Positions 46,901 through 52,238 of a DNA stretch of 64,000 nt are shown piece by piece (the stretch's first letter is position 1; each line of letters opens with the position of its first letter). The stretch comes from Dyadobacter sp. UC 10 (GTDB taxonomy: Bacteria; Bacteroidota; Bacteroidia; Cytophagales; Spirosomataceae), in assembly GCF_008369915.1 (NCBI RefSeq), contig NZ_VSRN01000001.1, forward strand, positions 3,964,501 through 4,028,500, given 5' to 3'. The notes under the pieces were generated by a model. That model was given only the letters and a program-made list of their open reading frames with translations. It did no database searches and was not told the DNA's origin. The position numbers and the translations under genes were made by a program.

Positions 46901-47001
46901 AAAATGGAATTGTCGTGAAGCGGAGTGTAATTAATGTTTTGCGCGTTTGCTGAGAAAAGAAAGCGTGTGCAGAAAAAGGTAAACAAATAGAACTTCTTCA
47001 T
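40957..47001 (-). CDS. Secreted SpvB/VCBS/RHS polymorphic toxin with toxin-44-like tip
   Basis: A 2014-residue protein. Signal peptide to about residue 21 (SANAQ). Residues about 40-110 form the SpvB-type domain start (SPPPGTNGVQPNIAIEYSSS then GSGWGISGLSAITR). Around 345-800 there are at least seven VCBS/FG-GAP calcium-type repeats (DFDGNGKSDL, DYNGDGKTDLL, DLNGDGRTEIL). Around 950-1690 are RHS/YD repeats, then the RHS core (YTDHLGSISTVTNNAGTVV, RGYTGHEHLDNFGLINMNGR, NPLSYTDPDGQNP) ending at residue 1757. The tip (1758-2014) has two glycine-rich hydrophobic helices, a linker and a C-terminal domain with GGPYDLKN (1922-1929), YGNFNFG (1953-1959) and DDPRDF (1996-2001), resembling polymorphic toxin type 44. 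Route of export beyond the inner membrane is not evident (no T9SS domain). Confidence 0.92.
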   Translation of the reverse strand: MKKFYLFTFFCTRFLFSANAQNINYTPLHDNSIFNRNIAANAIVGGTNGQGSVSQSGAAAYLISLSPPPGTNGVQPNIAIEYSSSGRNGLVGSGWGISGLSAITRVSANLHYDDAVRPVRLTSEDRFALDEQRLMLKSGSYGSDNSTYGPEMEDFSTIKAKGTQGAGPLYFEVLTKEGVLMEYGKTADARFMDITDTHVLFWRLNKVTNPDGNYIEYKYINTDRDPRIDEINFTGNAAAGLLPYNKIKFAYKVRADINTIYQAGSPVTSKYLLDKITLTAESAAFVKSYQFNYGHDDINSYLKEVIETGQDGVSSLNATVFKYGDPPVPFSKDPGPVLPNPQVDFLSSDFDGNGKSDLVLAHYTPYQLNTPWGLVIDKKYTAFNVYRDGDKNKATGLINLDPGTQIKTNAYQPGGYSFLRADFTGDGLDDMLTAAVNTVGNREVIGNIKVYKSKLSPGGQLSDALQFTSTTITRNTYLHIPESRNYILNGDFDGDGKQDLFTLLEKLNADNSSAGFEAVLTKLDGNLNPANLKMIRDTDNSNVANTWATARRIFIIDFEGDGKDDIMTVAGNLCEIHTCVNLAGGNSYFKTIFSSSTLMKSIDQMILPGDYNGDGKTDLLYQQYADGLQNFLPWFKAISTGTNFEKLPFAIASSSGVIVDKDILHAADFNGDGRTDLYHQYKHSQNNPSKADIYYSTNNGSYNQSFTPNVDATYGLTTVPFDLNGDGRTEILVREANTTNLSVISLKKGGREHLLEKVENGVGLVTSWQYKNMSEGAPFYVKGVVGATDYPFHSIQLPIYLVNKFDNKDDGYSGNSFIYEDGRLHRRGKGWIGFRKTHSFDFIAGYNTTTENEFNSTYYTAIPKQTTVNYNFDAPSVVVSKTILTNEIVVLPSKQFWFKTTGIHHTALGGVVTTTDNLFDAFGNITQSTVAKNGIETTVSNAIYQPFPGIVPNKPTSVTTTVTRIGQPAFVVTQALDYYPIGQLKSRTDFDGLAKSVKTEYTYFPLGNLKSTTITPSGPDVTGPRTSSHLYDPKGRYAQSNTDYLGQITSATYDPKWGVPLTETGENGLLTTFQYDVFGRSKKTIFPEGYQVDQTYQWNVSGNSVWYTDIVHPGKPDVKTFYDKLGREVQSQTEGFGGQQITQTQTYDFRGNIETATAPYKAGEPIVTETRKYDEFNRIYEISSSISPVGKLSLSYSYSSGNLITTKTRQGTLGNQVSTTTTDPTGKLIGASDEGGSLAYSYYSHGGLKDIKQAANTLIANEYDVNGRQTKLADLNAGVTSYLYNALGELVKQTTANGGISTMQYDLAGRLKSRIAPEGTTSYEYYPVNSGTSSNQIRKITGFAGNLEEYGYDNFGRLQTVKETVDATPHTTTFGYNIYGDVNSILYPSGFGTNHQYDANGYPTTIKNTANTITIFNNTGINGRGQVTNYSLGNGLSSVNEFIYGFAAKKQTAGKQNLNMDWEYGLALLKSRNDIIKGKTETFTYDNLDRLKQTDIGALSLVTNYSPNGNITSKTDAGTYSYDPSRINAVTRVTNPAPSPIPLVQQDITYTPFLQPEKITEASTTNVPFELTYTYGADYERIKSVLKQNGNMVNTRYYFGNYEKNITGAVIRHVHYINSAAGLSAIVVREGGADAYYYVYTDHLGSISTVTNNAGTVVAEQSFDAWGRRRNPATWAVLPPTAATALPNWLYRGYTGHEHLDNFGLINMNGRIYDPVVGRMLSPDNVVPDAGSTQGFNRYTYAMNNPLSYTDPDGQNPLLFGMKLGQFIGLGIGAIGGGIAGYKIAKNNGASNGEAIAAGFGGAIVGGALGYGLGSIKYGNLFGGGVVSPTSSVGNLSPILDPAQMYANSRASMLVNNLANVGINQLLQHQQLKDMTTKFNQQLRATNQFFRSMNKTFNDMPIDEVQRAGLKMKFFYEQVKTGGPYDLKNGEYSLGAIGSATIYRGQIFGPQDYGNFNFGVAAKAFGLPLTFSQMGAGAYQIYSGSAQWPWYESFFDDPRDFQMISKGYKIKWKN

Positions 47002-47044
47002 CCCGAAACAGTTTGTGTGACTGTTATCTTACCGAACCCGTGTC

Positions 47045-47092
47045 GGCAGATAATCGGGATTTAGACGTTGCCTATCTGAATTGGTAACAGGC
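47045..47092. repeat. Leader repeat, copy A
   Basis: About 48 bases sharing AGATAAT, GATTTAGACGT and CCTAT with copy B (47370-47418), and a weaker match with copy C (48491-48541). The A/B similarity continues for about 65 more bases up to the T-run side of the next terminator (47159 and 47485). Copies A and C each lie close upstream of a minus-strand gene start. Confidence 0.7.
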
Positions 47093-47150
47093 TTGCCAGT
47101 AGTAAGTCTCCCAAATTATTTCTCGGTAGGGATTGGCAATTTTTCGGCAC

Positions 47151-47179
47151 AAAAAAAGCAATCCTCGCAGGTTGCTTTT
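47151..47179 (-). terminator. Duplicated copy of the fbaA terminator (copy A)
   Basis: An interrupted 11-bp stem (AAAAGCAA 47154-47161 with TTGCTTTT 47172-47179, plus CCT/AGG) and a T run on the minus strand. It matches the genuine fbaA terminator at 48761-48790 with few changes and lies at the same place relative to the fba fragment's stop. Confidence 0.85.
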
Positions 47180-47205
47180 CCACTTAAATATTGGAATTAA
47201 TCCGA

Positions 47206-47323
47206 TTATCCCAGCTGATTAATGCAATTCAAATCTTCAAAAGCCAGTTTCAATCTTGCGATCATGGCTTCTTCTCCTTTACGAAGCCACACGCGTGGAT
47301 CATAGTATTTTTTGGTTGGTGAA
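47206..47323 (-). pseudogene. Duplicated 3' end of fbaA (fragment)
   Basis: Encodes only the last 38 residues or so of the class II aldolase (KKYYDPRVWLRKGEEAMIA then RLKLAFEDLNCINQLG and stop). It differs from the true fbaA end at 48814-48931 at about 13 of 118 positions, mostly synonymous, so the duplication is not recent or was acquired from a related strain. The similarity to fbaA stops abruptly near 47323. With the terminator copy next to it, this is the clearest footprint of recombination at this locus. Confidence 0.92.
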
Positions 47324-47369
47324 GATTATTTTTATTAGGTTGATTATCTTATTGTTTCGAGTTAATATT

Positions 47370-47418
47370 GGTAGATAATTGTGATTTAGACGTATCCTAT
47401 TTGATTTGATAACGGGCT
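47370..47418. repeat. Leader repeat, copy B
   Basis: Clear relative of copy A (shared AGATAAT, GATTTAGACGT, CCTAT, GGCT), but placed upstream of the fba fragment and not of a gene. Confidence 0.7.
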
Positions 47419-47476
47419 ATACAGGAATTAATAATCGAAAAATTATTTAACGGTATGCATTCGCGATTATCGACAC

Positions 47477-47506
47477 AAAAAAAGCCTCAGAATTTTTTCT
47501 GAGGCT
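47477..47506 (-). terminator. Rho-independent terminator behind the truncated S8-peptidase region
   Basis: A perfect 10-bp stem (47483-47492 and 47497-47506) with a 4-base loop and a T7 run on the minus strand. Confidence 0.85.
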
Positions 47507-47523
47507 ACCTGATTACAAGTGTT

Positions 47524-47687
47524 GTCTCACCTTAGAATTTAACATATTTATAAGATCGATATGTCAATTCGACAATGTCATGTTTTTCCAGCTTTTTCAC
47601 CCACGCATTTTCCGATCCGATTGGAACGGTTATAAACAACCGAAAGCTATCGAGTGTTTGCCTGGTTTCAAGACCAGTTTTTGTTTT
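47524..47687 (-). pseudogene. C-terminal remnant of an unidentified coding sequence
   Basis: In one minus-strand frame the stretch reads SKTKTGLETRQTLDSFR and then LFITVPIGSENAWVKKLEKH, ending DIVELTYRSYKYVKF and a stop at 47534 region. It looks like a real protein end but no start belongs to it: a stop precedes it and the truncated S8-like gene ends 35-40 bases upstream in another frame. I interpret it as what is left after a deletion. Family not recognised. Confidence 0.5.
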
Positions 47688-47723
47688 TGAACTGTATTAA
47701 TGCAGTCTTTGTGATTTTCGATC

Positions 47724-48428
47724 CTAAACAAATTGAATAATTGCGACTCTACCACAGTGTGTGAATCTGCGGGTCTGGCCGGTATTTTGGAAATACCACT
47801 GGCTGCCAGAGCTAAGGTCGTTGGTGCAGCTGGCCTGGTTATCTGTTAATAATTCCGGTTCGCTGGCCAGATACGCGCCCGATTCAAAAAATTGGTTGGC
47901 CATTTTCAATGTATTTCCTTTTGATTTGTTGGTGCAAGCCAGCATGTACCAGAGCGAAGTCGAACCATCGCTTCCGATAATTTCGATACCGGCATCCGCG
48001 GCCATTTTGTCAAGAATTGTAATGTCATCTGCTTGCCTGAGCTTTACATAAAAAACATTGGACAAGGTGACTATTTCTCCGGCGGCATTGAAAAAGGATG
48101 GGGCTTGGTAAAGAATATCTTCCTTTTCAACATGGATCATTTCACTGCTTTTTAGTCTGCTCCATCTCAGGTTTTTTCTCGCAGGATTCGTCTTATAAGG
48201 TACCAGACCCTCCCCTAATATTGAATGCTGAACAGTCCCTTGAATGGCAGAGTCTATTTCAGCAAATTCAGTAAATAGAATGAAGGTTTCAAGCGGATTT
48301 AATTTTAGCGGGATCTTGGCATTGTTATACCAATAATACGACTCAGCGGTATCTATATTAATTTGTACCGGGTTCTTGAAAGTACAGGAATTCAGTATTA
48401 TCAGAATTGTGAGGCAGATTCTTTTCAT
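47724..48428 (-). pseudogene. Truncated S8 (subtilisin-like) peptidase: prodomain only
   Basis: A 234-codon frame with a lipoprotein signal (ILNSC, Cys15), a region like the propeptide of Bacteroidota S8 peptidases (VFYVKLRQADDITILDKMA, LWYMLACTNKSKGNTLKMAN, ASEPELLTDNQASC) and the typical entry to the catalytic domain, SGSQWYFQNTGQ. After that the family would continue for some 300 residues with the Asp/His/Ser triad; here it ends after 15 unrelated residues (TRRFTHCGRVAIIQFV). The catalytic domain is thus missing. It lies between fbaA and the RHS gene. Confidence 0.75.
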
Positions 48429-48490
48429 AGCTTTTGTTGATTTGATTAAAGTTTATTGGCTGAAAGATGAAACTGAGTTTGTTTCCAATC

Positions 48491-48541
48491 GCCGGACATA
48501 TTAGCGGGATTTGTACGTAGCATATATAATTTGGTGACTTA
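48491..48541. repeat. Leader repeat, copy C (weak)
   Basis: Shares ATTAGCGGGATTT, ACGTAGC and ATTTGGT with copies A and B in the same order, but with more changes. It lies 60-110 bases upstream of the truncated S8 gene start. Confidence 0.5.
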
Positions 48542-48760
48542 ATTGGTATTTGTATTGTATATCTGTTTTGGATATCGTTGTGTAAATATTCCTGAGCGGA
48601 TAACGCAATTGAAATAATAATCCCATTAGCTCACTTGTTTGTGCATTGCAATCTATATAGTCTGAAAAACTAAAATTGTAGAATAATGCTGTTAAATGAT
48701 TAACAGGTTGGCGGAGATTATTATTAGGCTTATTTGAGTGATTATTCGAATTTCGGGCAC

Positions 48761-48790
48761 AAAAAAAAGCAACCCTCGCAGGTTGCTTTT
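48761..48790 (-). terminator. Rho-independent terminator of fbaA (copy B)
   Basis: A perfect 10-bp stem (48765-48774 and 48781-48790), 6-base loop, and an 8-base T run on the minus strand, 24 bases after the fbaA stop. Confidence 0.9.
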
Positions 48791-48813
48791 TCAATAGTAT
48801 TTAAAAAAGGAAA

Positions 48814-49893
48814 TTATCCCAGCTGATTGATTGCATTCAGGTCTTCGAATGCCAGTTTCAATCTTGCGATCATGGTTTCTTCTCCTTTACGAAGCCAAAC
48901 GCGTGGATCGTAGTATTTTTTGTTTGGGGAATCTGGTCCGTCCGGGTTACCCAATTGAGTTTGCAGATAGCCTTCTTTTTCTTTGTAATATTTCAAAACA
49001 CCTTCCCAGGTCGACCATTGCATATCCGTATCGATATTCATTTTGATCGCGCCATATTCAATCGCTTCACGAATCTCTTCACGTGAAGAGCCTGATCCGC
49101 CGTGGAATACGAAGTTAACCGGCAACTCGGCAGTGCCGAATTTCTCTTGAATGAATTGTTGCGAATTGCGAAGGATTTTCGGCTCCAGTTTCACATTACC
49201 TGGCTTGTAAACGCCGTGAACGTTTCCAAACGCAGCTGCAATCGTGAAGTTTGGTGAAATTTTAGACAGTTCTTCGTAAGCGAAAGCAACTTCCTCTGGC
49301 TGGGTATACAGTTTCGAGCTGTCAACATCAGTGTTGTCAACACCATCTTCTTCTCCGCCGGTTACACCCAATTCGATTTCAAGTGTCATACCGATTTTCG
49401 CCATTCTTTCGAAATATTTAGCGCAGGTCTCGATATTCTCCTCGAGTGGCTCTTCCGAAAGGTCCAGCATGTGGGAGCTGTAAAGTGGCTTTCCGTACTG
49501 GTCAAAATATTTTTCGCCTGCTTCCAGCAATCCATCGATCCAGGGAAGCAATTTTTTCGCGCAGTGATCGGTGTGCAAAATGACGGGAATGCCGTAAAGC
49601 TCCGCCATTTGATGCACGTGCATCGCGCCGGAAATACCGCCTGCAATCGCTGCCTGCTGGTTTGCATTAGAAAGACTTTTTCCTGCGTAAAATATAGCGC
49701 CTCCGTTAGAAAACTGAATGATAACCGGGCTATTTACCGATTTCGCAGTTTCCAAAACCGCATTCACTGAATTGGTTCCTACTACGTTAACTGCCGGAAG
49801 GGCGTAATTGTTCTGGTTGGCGTGACGGAAGATTTCGCTTACTCCATCTCCGGTGACAACACCGGCTGCAAAGCGTTTAGTGGTTTCGCTCAT
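48814..49893 (-). CDS. fbaA: Fructose-bisphosphate aldolase, class II
   Basis: The zinc-dependent glycolytic aldolase, 359 residues, the length of the FbaA-type (class IIA) enzymes. Motifs are PAVNVVGTNSVNAVLE, the zinc-ligand ILHTDHCAKK (Asp109, His110), AAFGNVHGVYKPGNV and FVFHGGSGSSREEI with further metal His residues, and NIDTDMQWSTW. The gene is single, with its own terminator. A diverged copy of its last 118 bases plus terminator lies 1.6 kb downstream, bordering the RHS gene. The true gene is intact. Confidence 0.98.
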   Translation of the reverse strand: MSETTKRFAAGVVTGDGVSEIFRHANQNNYALPAVNVVGTNSVNAVLETAKSVNSPVIIQFSNGGAIFYAGKSLSNANQQAAIAGGISGAMHVHQMAELYGIPVILHTDHCAKKLLPWIDGLLEAGEKYFDQYGKPLYSSHMLDLSEEPLEENIETCAKYFERMAKIGMTLEIELGVTGGEEDGVDNTDVDSSKLYTQPEEVAFAYEELSKISPNFTIAAAFGNVHGVYKPGNVKLEPKILRNSQQFIQEKFGTAELPVNFVFHGGSGSSREEIREAIEYGAIKMNIDTDMQWSTWEGVLKYYKEKEGYLQTQLGNPDGPDSPNKKYYDPRVWLRKGEETMIARLKLAFEDLNAINQLG

Positions 49894-50066
49894 AGTAACT
49901 TATAATATTTTTTCAAGAAATGATTTAGCAATTCAGATATAAAAAAGGAACTGCGTGGCAAGACCCGCAAGTTAGGTATTTTACATAAAATGGAGGATAA
50001 ACAAACGGTTTATTCTGACTTAAAACGAAGATTTATCAACTTACAATCGTTTTGGCACAATCTGTG

Positions 50067-50074
50067 TATCTTTG
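50067..50074 (+). promoter_or_regulatory. Candidate -7 box of the membrane protein/CNNM operon
   Basis: TATCTTTG, 48 bases upstream of the ATG at 50123. The nearest TTTG (50051-50054) is only 12 bases upstream, too close for a standard -33 element. Confidence 0.4.
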
Positions 50075-50122
50075 AATCTGGCGGCCTGGATCAGCTGTTA
50101 AATTGGTTATTTCTTCTTTTAA

Positions 50123-50362
50123 ATGAATTCAAAACTTTCCAGAACCATACTCCTCGCACTGGCACTCGGCTTTTTTGTGGTTTGGGTATTGGAATTTCGC
50201 AGGGCCGGGCTTTTCGAAAGCTACTGGCTTTTGTTGCTGAGTATCATATGCCTGCTCTTTTTTCAGTTTAGTAGATTGAAAGCCGCAGCGGCAGCGAATA
50301 AACAGGCTAAACCGGAGGAGCAGGGGAATAAACCGCAGCCGCGAAAAACCGCAAAAAAATGA
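50123..50362 (+). CDS. Small membrane protein of unknown function
   Basis: A 79-residue protein with two predicted transmembrane helices (about 8-24 and 33-50: SYWLLLLSIICLLFFQF) and a charged, Lys/Gln-rich C-terminal tail (AAANKQAKPEEQGNKPQPRK). Its stop overlaps the next start in ATGA, so the two proteins are translationally coupled and may work together in the inner membrane. No family is recognised. Confidence 0.8.
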   Translation: MNSKLSRTILLALALGFFVVWVLEFRRAGLFESYWLLLLSIICLLFFQFSRLKAAAAANKQAKPEEQGNKPQPRKTAKK

Positions 50363-51564
50363 ACACACTATCACTCGGCCTGACCCTGTTCTTCTTTATT
50401 CTCGCTGGCTATTTCGGCGCAGTACGCTCTGTACTGCTGGATATTTCGATGGACCGATATTCTTTCCGCCACGAAAAAATCGAGGAAGTTACCCAGACAC
50501 TTTATTGGCGGCGTATCCTGCGCATGATCCGGCTTCTTGCTGTGGCACTCGGCTGTTTTATGGCAATCGTTACCATTTATCCCTATCTGGCGCTGCAATC
50601 GGGTTTTCAGGAAATTTTACTGGTGGTCGGACTTTTCGCGGGGCTGGCAGGTATCTGGATGTTGTGTTACACGAGTTGGGTGAAAATAGGCAGAAGCTTT
50701 CCGCGTATTCTTGATCTCAAAGCATTCCCCGTCAGGTTAGGGGAGTGGCTAATGACCCCGCTGTACTGGGTGGTGGAGCCTTTTGTAAAAGAAAATATCC
50801 TGAATGCCTCACTGCGCGACGATATCATCTCGGCCGACGATCCTGATTTTGATGATCACAGTATTGAGGAAAGAATGTTTATTAATGCGTTGGATTTTAA
50901 AGATTTACGTATTCGGGATTGTATGATTCCGCGAACGGAAATCTCTGCTGTGAATGTGAATGCGAGCATTGAGGACCTGCGGACCGCGTTTCTGTCGAGC
51001 GGGCACTCCAAGATCATTGTTCATAAGGAATCTGTTGACGAAGTTTTGGGCTACTGCCACGCCCTGGCGCTATTTAAAAAACCGAAAGAAATCAGCAACA
51101 TCATTACGCCGATCATGATCGTGCCGGAAGCAATGCCCGCGCGGGATCTTATGCTGCGGTTTTTGGAAGAAAGAAGGAGCCTGGCATTGGTTGTGGATGA
51201 ATTTGGAGGGACCTCTGGCTTGATCAGTGTGGAAGATGTGGTAGAGCAGATTTTTGGTGAGATCCAGGATGAATATGATACCACAGAAGACTGGACAGAA
51301 CGCCAGCTGGACGATCACAATTACATACTTTCTGCCCGCCACGAACTCGATTATTTAAATGAAAAATATGGCTGGGAATTACCAGAAGGTGACTATGATA
51401 CACTTGCCGGCATGCTGATCCATTTTTACGGCGACTTACCGGATGTGAACGAAACGGTCAGTATCCCGCCATTTTCGTTTCAGGTAGTGTCAATGCAGGA
51501 TACCCGCATTGAGCTGGTGAAGCTGACGATTGAGGAAAAGAATAAAAAGAGCGATAAAATTTAG
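50359..51564 (+). CDS. CNNM/CorC-family membrane protein with CBS domains (GldE-like)
   Basis: A 401-residue protein with an N-terminal membrane region of three to four helices (about 5-150), a CBS pair (about 190-315; RIRDCMIPRTEISAV, MPARDLMLRFLEERRSLALV and VDEFGGTSGLISVEDVVEQI) and a C-terminal CorC/HlyC-type domain (YNYILSARH equivalent, DYDTLAGMLIHFYGDLP). Proteins of this layout export or sense magnesium or cobalt; one branch in gliding Bacteroidota is called GldE. Which branch this is cannot be settled by eye. It is coupled to the small membrane protein and followed by an ABC ATPase after 35 bases. Confidence 0.88.
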   Translation: MNTLSLGLTLFFFILAGYFGAVRSVLLDISMDRYSFRHEKIEEVTQTLYWRRILRMIRLLAVALGCFMAIVTIYPYLALQSGFQEILLVVGLFAGLAGIWMLCYTSWVKIGRSFPRILDLKAFPVRLGEWLMTPLYWVVEPFVKENILNASLRDDIISADDPDFDDHSIEERMFINALDFKDLRIRDCMIPRTEISAVNVNASIEDLRTAFLSSGHSKIIVHKESVDEVLGYCHALALFKKPKEISNIITPIMIVPEAMPARDLMLRFLEERRSLALVVDEFGGTSGLISVEDVVEQIFGEIQDEYDTTEDWTERQLDDHNYILSARHELDYLNEKYGWELPEGDYDTLAGMLIHFYGDLPDVNETVSIPPFSFQVVSMQDTRIELVKLTIEEKNKKSDKI

Positions 51565-51599
51565 CGACCATTTTGCCAATAGGCTGAAAACTACGAATT

Positions 51600-52220
51600 G
51601 TGCGGATATCTGTTGAAAAACTGGGAAAGAAATTTGTAAAGGAGTGGATTATCCGCAATGCTACTTTCGAGCTCCTGGCCGGCCAGACCTACACCTTTGT
51701 GGGGCCAAACGGCAGTGGTAAATCCACCTTACTGCAACTGCTGACCGGCATGGTACCTGCCTCGGAAGGCACTATCCGATATACTGACACTGATGGGAAG
51801 GAAGTCGAAACCGACCTTTGGTATAAACAGCTTGTTATCGCGGCGCCTTATCTTGAATTGATCGAGGAGTTTACTTTGCGCGAACTGGTCGAATTTCATG
51901 TTAAGTTCAAGCCACTGAAAAACAACCTCTCGGTGAAGGATTTTGAGGAGATTGTTCAGCTTACCCACGCAAAAGATAAAGTGATCCGCCACTTTTCTTC
52001 CGGAATGAAGCAGCGGGTCAAGCTGGGACTTGCGTTTATGTCCGACGTGCCTATTATTTTTCTAGACGAACCTACTACAAATCTCGATGTCCAGGGCATT
52101 CAATGGTACCTGGATCATGTAAAGGACTACACTCAGAATCAACTTGTTTTGCTCGGTTCAAACGTAAAACAGGAATATGAATTTTGTGAAAATATCATCT
52201 CGGTTTCTGCGTTCAAATAG
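51600..52220 (+). CDS. ABC transporter ATP-binding protein
   Basis: A 206-residue ABC ATPase beginning at a GTG (51600). Walker A is GPNGSGKS, the Q-loop region is VIAAPYLELIEEFTL, the signature motif is FSSGMKQRVKLGLA, Walker B is IIFLDEPT followed by TNLD in place of a D-loop start, and the switch His is replaced by Ser/Asn in LLGSNVKQEYEFC. No permease gene is linked. It is placed between the CNNM protein and the T9SS-B protein, with 18 bases to the latter; a role in the export or gliding apparatus is possible but not shown. Confidence 0.88.
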   Translation: MRISVEKLGKKFVKEWIIRNATFELLAGQTYTFVGPNGSGKSTLLQLLTGMVPASEGTIRYTDTDGKEVETDLWYKQLVIAAPYLELIEEFTLRELVEFHVKFKPLKNNLSVKDFEEIVQLTHAKDKVIRHFSSGMKQRVKLGLAFMSDVPIIFLDEPTTNLDVQGIQWYLDHVKDYTQNQLVLLGSNVKQEYEFCENIISVSAFK

Positions 52221-52238
52221 GATACGAGCACTTTTTCT

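Larger units (their letters stand above)
47002..47205. other. RHS leader region with repeat A and duplicated terminator A
   Basis: Between the RHS start and the fba fragment lie a leader repeat (47045-47092), a region similar to that near 47418-47480, and the terminator at 47151-47179. No ORF is supported. The promoter of the RHS gene must be in or near the leader repeat; I see no clean TAnnTTTG box. Confidence 0.6.
48429..48813. other. Intergenic region between fbaA and the truncated S8 gene
   Basis: An AT-rich gap of 385 bases with leader repeat copy C (48491-48541) and the fbaA terminator (48761-48790). A 97-codon minus-strand frame in it (48501-48794) has Asn-rich, non-protein-like composition and includes the terminator, so I do not call it a gene. 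Confidence 0.6.

Noticed and set aside
48501-48794. 97-codon minus-strand frame behind fbaA
   Set aside because: It includes the fbaA terminator and its composition (Asn, Lys, Ser runs) is not protein-like.
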